Shown here piece by piece: positions 56,216 to 62,853 of a stretch of DNA of 64,000 nucleotides. Position numbers and translations under genes: made by a program. Positions within the stretch are counted from its first letter, which is position 1, and each line of letters starts with the position of its first letter. The stretch covers positions 1-64,000 of the forward strand of contig JAQTYQ010000015.1 in NCBI GenBank assembly GCA_028688225.1. Reading direction: 5' to 3'. The notes under the pieces were generated by a model. It did no database searches. It was not told where the DNA came from and saw only the letters and a program-made list of their open reading frames with translations. The DNA comes from Opitutaceae bacterium (lineage in GTDB: Bacteria; Verrucomicrobiota; Verrucomicrobiia; Opitutales; Opitutaceae).

Positions 56216-56533
56216 ATGAGGCCGGAGCTGATTTTCCATACCCGCGGGTTTTCCGCGGGCGGCGATCTGGCCGCCCTGGCCTCGCGCCAGGCGGATGTGC
56301 TGCTGCGGCTGGCGCCGGACATCATCCGCATCCGGCTGCTGGTCCTCTTTGAGAGAATGCCCAGCGGCGTCGGGGTCTATGCGGCGCGCGGATCCGTGGA
56401 CGGACCGGGGGCGGACAAAACCACGGCCGTCGAGGTCGCCCATGATCCCGACGCGGCCATCCTGCGCGTGTGCGCCCGGCTGGGCCGCCAGCTGCCCCCC
56501 CGGAAGGGCGGCGCATCCCCGGCGGCCCCATGA
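56216..56533 (+). CDS. HPF/RaiA-like ribosome-associated protein (divergent)
   Basis: 105 aa, with GGTAGG just before the ATG. The beta-strand-helix order and the ending TAVEVAHDPDAAILRVCARLGRQLPPRK resemble the C-terminal part of hibernation-promoting factors (usual ...D.YAAID...KLERQLRK). The N-terminal half (ELIFHTRGFSAGGDLAALASRQADVLLRLAPDIIRIRLLV) also fits the fold. Such proteins inactivate ribosomes in stationary phase. The match is by eye and the sequence is divergent. It comes just upstream of the cbb3 genes. Confidence 0.55.
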   Translation: MRPELIFHTRGFSAGGDLAALASRQADVLLRLAPDIIRIRLLVLFERMPSGVGVYAARGSVDGPGADKTTAVEVAHDPDAAILRVCARLGRQLPPRKGGASPAAP

Positions 56534-56707
56534 ACAACGGCGCGTCACCGCAAGATCTGCACAGCCGGTTTTGCCGGTTTCGCCTCGTGGAAAGACATCG
56601 ACGGCGGGGTGAGAGGGCGCCAAATTCTGAGATGTGTTGTGCAAAAAATGCGGAGTCAGGAGCCGGCTTCTCCGCTACTATCGCGGCTCGCCCAACCTCG
56701 TCACACC

Positions 56708-56908
56708 ATGTCCGTCATCCCGCTTACCCTCAGCATCAGCCTCTGCCTGGTCTTCACCTTTGTCGTCTTCTTCATCCGCGAGCAGGCGCGGCGCCCGTTC
56801 AGCAGCGCCGAGCGCGAGTCGCTCCTGCCCCTGGCCGAGGAGACGCCCCGGCCCGCCTCCACCGGCGCCCGCCGGCCGGATGGCCCCCGCACCTCGGTCC
56901 GCGACTGA
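56708..56908 (+). CDS. ccoS: CcoS-like cbb3 oxidase maturation protein
   Basis: 66 aa: one membrane helix (SVIPLTLSISLCLVFTFVVFFIREQ) and a polar tail. The N-terminal MSVIPLTLSISL plus a single helix and its place directly before ccoNO fit CcoS, which helps to insert haem and copper into cbb3 oxidase. Sequence identity to classical CcoS is low and the tail is longer. No SD is visible. Confidence 0.7.
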   Translation: MSVIPLTLSISLCLVFTFVVFFIREQARRPFSSAERESLLPLAEETPRPASTGARRPDGPRTSVRD

Positions 56909-56975
56909 GGTCCTGCTCCCCGGCTGACCGCCGGCCGCCCAACCGGGCCGGCCGGCTCCGGCCTATCCTCCTCTC

Positions 56976-59279
56976 ATGAGCGACCGCAAGATCACCATCG
57001 AGTACAATGACGGGATTGTCCGCCAGTTTCTGCTGGCCGCGATCCTCTGGGGCGTCGTCGGCATGCTCGCCGGCGTGGTCATCGCCGCGCAGCTGAACTT
57101 CTGGCGGCTGAACTTCAACCTGTCGTGGCTCACCTTCGGCCGGCTGCGGCCGTTGCACACCAACGCCGCCATTTTCGCCTTCGTCGGCAACATGATGTTC
57201 GCCGGCGTCTATTACTCGACCCAGCGCCTGGTGAAGGCGCGGCTGGCGAGCGACTTCCTCTCACGGCTGCATTTCTGGGGCTGGCAGGCGATCATTGTCG
57301 CCGCGGCCGTCACGCTCCCGCTCGGGTTGACCCGCGGCAAGGAGTACGCGGAGCTCATCTGGCCCATCAACATCGCCGTCGCCGTGATCTGGGTGGTGTT
57401 TGCGGTCAACTTCTTCTGGACGCTGGCGCGCCGCAACGAGCCCAGCCTCTATGTAGCGATCTGGTTCTACATCGCGACCATCATCACGGTGGCGATGCTC
57501 TACATCGTCAACCACCTGTCGATCCCGACGGGCTGGACGCACAGCTACCCGGTCTTCGGCGGCGTGCAGGATGCGCTGGTGCAGTGGTGGTACGGGCACA
57601 ACGCCGTGGCGTTCTTCCTCACCACGCCGATCCTCGGCATCATGTACTACTTCGTGCCGAAGGCGGCGGAGCGTCCGGTCTACAGCTACCGCCTCTCGGT
57701 CATCCATTTCTGGTCGCTGGTCTTCGTCTACATCTGGGCCGGCCCGCACCACCTGCTCAACACCGCCCTGCCGGGCTGGCTGCAGGCGCTCGGCATGACC
57801 TTCTCGCTCATGCTCTGGGCGCCTTCCTGGGGCGGCATGCTCAACGGGCTGCTCACGCTGCGCGGCGCGTGGGACCGCCTCCGCACCGATCCCGTGCTCA
57901 AGTTCTTCGCCGCCGGCGTCACCTTCTACGGCATGGCCACCTTCGAGGGTCCGCTGCTTGCGATCAAGTCGGTCAACGCCCTCGGGCACTATACCGACTG
58001 GATCATCGGCCACGTGCACGGCGGCACGCTCGGCTGGAACGGCTTCATGGCCGCGGGCATGTTCTACTGGCTGGCACCGCGCCTCTGGAAACGGCCGCTG
58101 CACTCGCCGGCGCTCGCCAACCTCCACTTCTGGCTCGGGCTCACCGGCATCCTGCTCTACGTGTCCGCGATGTGGACGAGCGGTATCAGCCAGGGCCTGA
58201 TGCTCAACGCCACGACCGAGGGCGGCACCGTCCTGGCCTACCCGAACTTCCTCGACACGCTCAACACCATCAAGCCGATGATGCTGATGCGCGTCATCGG
58301 CGGCGGGCTCTACCTCACCGGCTTCCTGCTGCTCGCCTACAACCTCTGGCGCACCATCGCCGGCGCCGAGCCGGTCAACGGCACGATCGAGGTGTATGTC
58401 GAGGAGCCGTCCGCGCCGCTCGGCGTGCGCGGCACGGTGCTCAGCGCGCCCGTGCTTTTCAGCGGGCTCGGCGTGCTCTTCGCCTGCGGGTGGCTGTTCG
58501 GCGGCGGCTGGCTCAACCTCCTCGGCCTTTTCGCCACCATCGCCTGCGTGATCCTCGCCATCGCGCACTACCAGGCCCGCGCGCGCAAATGGGGCGACTG
58601 GTACGACCGGCTGCTGGTCAACTCCGCGCCGTTCACCGTGCTCACCTTCCTGGCCGTGGCCGTCGGCGGCCTCATCCAGATCATTCCCACGGTCACCGTC
58701 AACAAGGCCGCCAACGTCGAGGACCGCCTCGAGGTGCCGTCCACCCCGCTCGAGCTGGCCGGCCGCGACCTCTACGTGCGCGAGGGCTGCTACCTCTGCC
58801 ATTCCCAGATGATCCGCACGCTGGTGCCCGACGTGCTCCGCTACGGCGACTATTCGCGCCTCGGCGAGTCGATTTACGACCATCCGTTCCAGTGGGGCTC
58901 GAAGCGCACCGGCCCCGACCTCGCCCGCGAGGGGGGCAAGTATCCGCACGCATGGCATTACGATCACATGCTCGATCCGCGCTCCACCTCGGTCGGCTCG
59001 ATCATGCCCGCCTATCCCTGGTTGTTCGAGCAGGCCGCCGACGTCGCCGCGCTGAAGCGCAGGATCGACGTCCTCCGCACTCTCGGCGTGCCCTATCCGC
59101 CGTGGTCGGTGGCGGAGATCACCGCGGCGGCGGAGGCGCAGGCGCAGCAGATCGCCCGCGACCTGCGCGCCCAGCAGCGCCTCGTCGCGCCCGACCGGGA
59201 GATCGTGGCCCTGATCGCCTACCTGCAGAAGCTGGGGCAGTCCGTGCCGGTGCAACCCACCGTGGCGTCCCGCCGTTGA
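56976..59279 (+). CDS. ccoNO: cbb3-type cytochrome c oxidase, fused subunits I and II (CcoN-CcoO)
   Basis: 767 aa. The CcoN half (residues 1 to about 480) has twelve helices and the haem/Cu ligands: RPLHTNAAIFAF, QWWYGHNAVAFFLTTP, WAGPHHLLNTALP and HYTDWIIGHVHGGTLGWNG. The CcoO half has one membrane helix near residue 560 and a haem-c site in LYVREGCYLCHSQMIRTLVPDVLRYG, followed by HPFQWGSKRTGPDLAREGGKYPHAWHYDHMLDPR. Separate ccoN and ccoO are the rule in Proteobacteria; fusion occurs in other phyla. It reduces O2 at high affinity and pumps protons. Confidence 0.97.
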   Translation: MSDRKITIEYNDGIVRQFLLAAILWGVVGMLAGVVIAAQLNFWRLNFNLSWLTFGRLRPLHTNAAIFAFVGNMMFAGVYYSTQRLVKARLASDFLSRLHFWGWQAIIVAAAVTLPLGLTRGKEYAELIWPINIAVAVIWVVFAVNFFWTLARRNEPSLYVAIWFYIATIITVAMLYIVNHLSIPTGWTHSYPVFGGVQDALVQWWYGHNAVAFFLTTPILGIMYYFVPKAAERPVYSYRLSVIHFWSLVFVYIWAGPHHLLNTALPGWLQALGMTFSLMLWAPSWGGMLNGLLTLRGAWDRLRTDPVLKFFAAGVTFYGMATFEGPLLAIKSVNALGHYTDWIIGHVHGGTLGWNGFMAAGMFYWLAPRLWKRPLHSPALANLHFWLGLTGILLYVSAMWTSGISQGLMLNATTEGGTVLAYPNFLDTLNTIKPMMLMRVIGGGLYLTGFLLLAYNLWRTIAGAEPVNGTIEVYVEEPSAPLGVRGTVLSAPVLFSGLGVLFACGWLFGGGWLNLLGLFATIACVILAIAHYQARARKWGDWYDRLLVNSAPFTVLTFLAVAVGGLIQIIPTVTVNKAANVEDRLEVPSTPLELAGRDLYVREGCYLCHSQMIRTLVPDVLRYGDYSRLGESIYDHPFQWGSKRTGPDLAREGGKYPHAWHYDHMLDPRSTSVGSIMPAYPWLFEQAADVAALKRRIDVLRTLGVPYPPWSVAEITAAAEAQAQQIARDLRAQQRLVAPDREIVALIAYLQKLGQSVPVQPTVASRR

Positions 59280-59292
59280 TGCCGCCACGGTC

Positions 59293-59334
59293 CACTTTCA
59301 CCCTCACTTTCACTTTCACCCTCACCCTCACTCT
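59293..59334 (+). repeat. Hexamer tract in the ccoQ leader
   Basis: Seven tandem hexamers: CACTTT, CACCCT, CACTTT, CACTTT, CACCCT, CACCCT, CACTCT, then TCCCG and the ccoQ ATG. These are the same units as those before htpG, in the same direction relative to the gene. Confidence 0.9.
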
Positions 59335-59339
59335 TCCCG

Positions 59340-59513
59340 ATGTTCCAGCGCATCCAATACGAAGACTGGCAGCTCGTGTTTCCCATCGTCGCGTTCGCCG
59401 TCGCCGCGGCGTTCTTCGTGGTCATGAGCTGGCGCGTCCTGCGCATGAAGCGCCCGCAGGTCGAGCGCCTCGCCCGGATGCCGCTGGAAGCGGAAAACAC
59501 GAAATCCGAATGA
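59340..59513 (+). CDS. ccoQ: CcoQ-like small membrane subunit
   Basis: 57 aa. MFQRIQYEDWQLVFPIVAFA leads into one membrane helix (AAAFFVVMSWRVLRM), then a polar tail ending ENTKSE. Length, single helix and position between ccoNO and ccoP identify CcoQ, which stabilises the complex. The last codons lie in the GAAATCCGAA repeat (59501-59524). There is no SD; the start is preceded by the hexamer tract. Confidence 0.8.
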   Translation: MFQRIQYEDWQLVFPIVAFAVAAAFFVVMSWRVLRMKRPQVERLARMPLEAENTKSE

Positions 59514-59671
59514 CGAAATCCGAAACAAGTCCGCCTGATCCAGGCTCATTGCCGGAAACCGCCAGTCCGGTGCATGCCGGGTCTGGAATTATCGGCCGGC
59601 GGCGTCGGCCTGCCATCGGAGTTGGGGATTTCAGCGTTTGTTTCGGATTTCGATCTTCGAGTTTCGGATTT
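59501..59671. repeat. Inverted GAAATCCGAA repeats between ccoQ and ccoP
   Basis: GAAATCCGAA occurs at 59501 and 59515, and its complement TTCGGATTTC at 59642 and TTCGGATTT at 59663. The copies could pair across a 120-bp spacer. The right copies end just before the ccoP start. Confidence 0.7.
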
Positions 59672-59679
59672 ATCGCGCC

Positions 59680-60276
59680 ATGAGTGACCTGTCTTCCCCC
59701 GCCACGCCTCCCCCCGGGGACGCATTCCGCCCTCACAGCTACGACGGCATCCGCGAGTACGACAAACGCCTGCCCAACTGGTGGCTGTGGACGCTCTACC
59801 TGACGGTCATCTTCGCGGCCGTCTACTGGTTCTATTATTTCACGACCGGCATCGGACCCGACGACCGCACCGTCATCGCCCGCGAGTTGGGCCGCATCGA
59901 GGCGGCCAAGCTGGCGGCCACCGGCAGCCTCAGCGACGAGGTGCTCTGGAAGATGAGCCGCACCCCGGGCTTCGTCGAAGCGGGCCGGGCGACCTTCAAC
60001 GCGAACTGCGCGGTCTGCCATCTGACCAGCCTGCGCGGCAAGGCGGAGTCTCCGTCCGCCGTGGGCGCCAGCCTGATCGGCACCCGGTGGGTTTACGGAG
60101 GCCGGCCGCTCGATCTGATCGCCACGGTCACCAAGGGCACCCCGCGCGGCATGCCGCCGTGGGGACCGGTGCTGGGGTCCAAGCGGATCACCGAGGTGGT
60201 GGCTTATGTCCTCAGCTACCATGAACCGGGCGAACCGGTCGAGATCGTGCCGTCCTCCGCTCCCGGCGTGAAATAG
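59680..60276 (+). CDS. ccoP: CcoP-like subunit III with a single haem-c site
   Basis: 198 aa. The N-terminus (YDGIREYDKRLPNWWLWTLYLTVIFAAVYWFYYF, FixP_N type) contains one membrane helix. Only one CxxCH motif is present, ATFNANCAVCHLTS (Cys110, Cys113, His114), with a likely Met ligand in PRGMPPWGP (Met158). Classical CcoP has two haems and about 290-300 aa, so this is a shortened mono-haem form. The start ATG at 59680 follows the repeat region directly. It would pass electrons from cytochrome c to CcoO. Confidence 0.9.
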   Translation: MSDLSSPATPPPGDAFRPHSYDGIREYDKRLPNWWLWTLYLTVIFAAVYWFYYFTTGIGPDDRTVIARELGRIEAAKLAATGSLSDEVLWKMSRTPGFVEAGRATFNANCAVCHLTSLRGKAESPSAVGASLIGTRWVYGGRPLDLIATVTKGTPRGMPPWGPVLGSKRITEVVAYVLSYHEPGEPVEIVPSSAPGVK

Positions 60277-60299
60277 GCCGCCGGTAAAAATTCTGCCGC

Positions 60300-61883
60300 A
60301 TGCCAGGCCAACCTCACCCGCCGGCGCCCACGCTCGAATCCGTCACGACCATCCGCGCTGACGGTTCCCATTTCATTCTGCATCCCGCCGATTTCCGGGG
60401 CCGCTTCCTGCGGGCGCGGCGGATCGCGGCGGGCGTGCTCATCGCGGTTTACTTGTCGCTGCCGTGGATCAAGGTCGGCGGTTATCCGGCGGTGTTCCTC
60501 GACCTGGGCGCCCGCCGCTTCCATCTCTTCGGCTGGACGCTGGCGGCGCAGGATCTGTGGCTGCTGTTTTTTCTCATCAGCGGCGTGGGTTTTTCGCTGT
60601 TTTTCGTCACTGCGCTGCTGGGCCGGGCCTGGTGCGGCTGGGCCTGCCCGCAGACCGTCTTCCTTGAGCACGTCTACCGTCGCATCGAACGCTGGATCGA
60701 GGGCGATGCCATCGCCCGCCGCGCGCTTGACGTCGCGCCCTGGACTGCGGCCCGGATCCTCCGGCGCGGGGCCAAGCACGCTGCGTTCGCGCTACTGTCG
60801 GTCGTCATCGCCCATCTGTTCCTGGCTTACTTTGTGTCGCTGCCCCGGCTCTGGGGCATGATGGGCGCGGCGCCCTTCGCGCACTGGGGCCTGTTCCTCT
60901 TCGTGTTTGGGTTCGCGGCCGTCCTTTATGGCAACTTCGCCTGGTTCCGGGAGCAGCTCTGCATCGTGCTCTGTCCCTACGGCCGCCTGCAATCGGTGCT
61001 GATCGACGACGATTCGCTCGTCATCGGCTACGATGGCCGGCGCGGCGAGCCGCGCGGAAAACTGCAGCGCCTGGGCGGAATGACGCCGGCGACCGTAGCA
61101 GCCGACGTGAGGAGGCTGACGCCAGGCGAGCCGGCGGGGGACCGCCTCGTTATCTCGGCGGCTACGGATTCCACCGGCATGGCGGCATCGGGCCTGTCCC
61201 ATCATAACCTCTCGGCGACGGAGGGCGACTGCGTGGACTGTACCCGCTGCGTCGCCGTCTGCCCGACCGGCATCGACATCCGCCAGGGGCTCCAGATCGA
61301 GTGCATCGGCTGCGCCGCATGCATCGACGCCTGCGACGAGGTCATGGCCCGGCTCGGGCGCCCCGCGGGCCTCGTCCGCTACGATTCCCTCAACGGACTC
61401 GCAGGCCGGGCCACCCGCTGGCTGCGGCCGCGCACCCTGGTCTATTCGGTGCTGCTGCTTGCCGGTGCCGCCGTGGCCGCCGCGGCGCTGGCGACCGTGC
61501 GCCCCGCCGCCTTCGGCGTCACCCGCATGATCGGGGCCGCCTACTTCTACGACGACGCCACCGTCCGCAACCAGTTCCTGGTGCGGCTGGTGAACAAGCG
61601 GGACGTGCCCCAGCGCCTCCTGGTGCGTCTGCGCGGCGCGCCGGCGGAGGTCCGGCAGGGCGGCTTGGAGGCCCCGGTCGAACTCGCCGGCATGGACGAG
61701 CAGGTGCTGCCGCTGGTGGTCGTGGTGCCGCGGAGGCGTTACGACGGACCGTTTGATTTCACGGTGGTCGTGCGGGACGAGGCCGGCACGTTCGAGCTGG
61801 CGCGGGAGGTCGAGTTTCTGGGCCCCGATCCGAAGCTGCTGCGCGAGGATGCTGAGGAGGAGCATGAAAAGCACGACCACTGA
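60300..61883 (+). CDS. ccoG: CcoG, ferredoxin-like cbb3 oxidase assembly protein, with an in-frame repeat insert
   Basis: 527 aa. Five or six membrane helices include FFLISGVGFSLFFVTALLGRAWCGWACPQTVFLEHVYRRIERWIEG. A 2x[4Fe-4S] domain follows: EGDCVDCTRCVAVCPTGIDIRQGLQIECIGCAACIDACDEVM. The C-terminal Ig-like part has VNKRDVPQRLLVRLRG. CcoG reduces copper for CcoN assembly. Between RGEPRGK and EGDCVDC there is an extra segment of about 50 residues that is partly encoded by a palindromic repeat (61095-61165). Confidence 0.93.
   Translation: MPGQPHPPAPTLESVTTIRADGSHFILHPADFRGRFLRARRIAAGVLIAVYLSLPWIKVGGYPAVFLDLGARRFHLFGWTLAAQDLWLLFFLISGVGFSLFFVTALLGRAWCGWACPQTVFLEHVYRRIERWIEGDAIARRALDVAPWTAARILRRGAKHAAFALLSVVIAHLFLAYFVSLPRLWGMMGAAPFAHWGLFLFVFGFAAVLYGNFAWFREQLCIVLCPYGRLQSVLIDDDSLVIGYDGRRGEPRGKLQRLGGMTPATVAADVRRLTPGEPAGDRLVISAATDSTGMAASGLSHHNLSATEGDCVDCTRCVAVCPTGIDIRQGLQIECIGCAACIDACDEVMARLGRPAGLVRYDSLNGLAGRATRWLRPRTLVYSVLLLAGAAVAAAALATVRPAAFGVTRMIGAAYFYDDATVRNQFLVRLVNKRDVPQRLLVRLRGAPAEVRQGGLEAPVELAGMDEQVLPLVVVVPRRRYDGPFDFTVVVRDEAGTFELAREVEFLGPDPKLLREDAEEEHEKHDH
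61095..61165 (+). repeat. Palindromic element inserted in frame in ccoG
   Basis: The arms start GTAGCAGCCGACG and end CGGCGGCTAC, with imperfect pairing of about 23 bp. In the frame of ccoG it encodes VAADVRRL at the left. The left arm has the same frame as the element in ccoI. Confidence 0.75.
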
Positions 61884-62055
61884 CCGGCCGGCCGGCGGGC
61901 CCGCCCCGGCGCCGGGCCGATCCGGGAACCAGTTGCTCTGGATCGCGGCCGGCGTCTTCGTCGTGCTGCTCGCCGCCTGGACCGTGCTGTTCATCATTGC
62001 CCACCGGCATCCAGTGGCGCCCGTGCCGTTGACGGCGGGAGGTGGTGCGCGTTGA
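61864..62055 (+). CDS. Small single-helix membrane protein in the ccoH position
   Basis: 63 aa, GAGGAG just before the ATG and a 20-nt overlap with the ccoG end, so translation is coupled. A Pro/Gly-rich N-terminus precedes one helix (LLWIAAGVFVVLLAAWTVLFIIA) and a short tail. CcoH/FixH is usually 150-170 aa and has a periplasmic domain that is absent here, so this may be a functional replacement or an unrelated small protein. Confidence 0.6.
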   Translation: MKSTTTDRPAGGPAPAPGRSGNQLLWIAAGVFVVLLAAWTVLFIIAHRHPVAPVPLTAGGGAR

Positions 62056-62076
62056 CTTGGGCGTGATAATGAAAAC

Positions 62077-62115
62077 GCGACGTCCTCATCGCATGGGTGG
62101 CGACGAGGGCGCCGC
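62077..62115. repeat. Short inverted repeat between the small gene and safE
   Basis: GCGACGTCCTCATCGC (62077-62092) pairs imperfectly with GCGACGAGGGCGCCGC (62100-62115), 13 of 16 bases. The core word resembles that at 26630-26650. Confidence 0.55.
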
Positions 62116-62138
62116 CGATCCACCAACCTGAAGGCCCC

Positions 62139-62852
62139 ATGCACTCCGAACTCATGAGCATCAACAGCGCCGCGACGGCCCTGGTGGCCGGCTTGGTCAC
62201 CAGCCTGCACTGCCTGGGCATGTGCGGTCCGCTGGCGTGTGCCATCGTTCCGCTCCGCGGCCCGGCCGGTCAGCCGGGCGCCGACGCGCAGATCGTGAGC
62301 ACCGTCTACCACCTCGCCCGCCTGGCCGGCTATGCCGCGCTGGGCGCGCTTTTCGGCGCCCTGGGCCGGCTGCCAATGATCTGGCTGGACGGCGGCGTGG
62401 TGCGCCATCTGCCGTGGCTGCTGGTGGCTTTTTTCGTCGTCGTGGCGTTCCGGTGGGACCGCCACCTGCCGCGCGTGCCGCTCCTCGGGAACATCTACCT
62501 GCGGGTGCACGGCTGGGGCCGCGCCCGTTCGCCCCTCGCCGCGGCCGCCGCGTTGGGCCTGGCCACACCGCTGCTGCCGTGCGGCCCCCTCTACCTGGTC
62601 GTGGCGCTCGCGATGCTGGGTGGGTCGGCGCTGCGCGGCGTGGAATTCATGCTCGCGTTCGGCCTCGGCACGGTGCCGCTGCTCTGGCTCCTGCAGACCA
62701 ACTTTCACTGGATCCGCCTGAAGCTGCCGCCGGTGTGGATCGCCCGGGTGCAGACCGGCCTGGCGCTGGCGGCGGCCGTCGTCATCGCCTGGCGCCTGCG
62801 CGGCACGCTCGGCCTCCCCGGGCCGGGGCTCGATCACTTCGTCTGTCACTGA
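62139..62852 (+). CDS. Sulfite exporter TauE/SafE family protein (cbb3-locus type)
   Basis: 237 aa, about six membrane helices. The N-terminal motif LVTSLHCLGMCGPLACAIVPL is characteristic of the small TauE/SafE proteins that sit next to ccoGHIS in many bacteria, where a metal (copper) role is suspected. Further motifs: GATPLLPCGPLYLV-like (LATPLLPCGPLYLVVALAML). ATG at 62139 with GAAGG; the alternative Met at 62154 is nearer the helix. Its stop precedes the ccoI start by one base. Confidence 0.85.
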   Translation: MHSELMSINSAATALVAGLVTSLHCLGMCGPLACAIVPLRGPAGQPGADAQIVSTVYHLARLAGYAALGALFGALGRLPMIWLDGGVVRHLPWLLVAFFVVVAFRWDRHLPRVPLLGNIYLRVHGWGRARSPLAAAAALGLATPLLPCGPLYLVVALAMLGGSALRGVEFMLAFGLGTVPLLWLLQTNFHWIRLKLPPVWIARVQTGLALAAAVVIAWRLRGTLGLPGPGLDHFVCH

Positions 62853-62853
62853 G

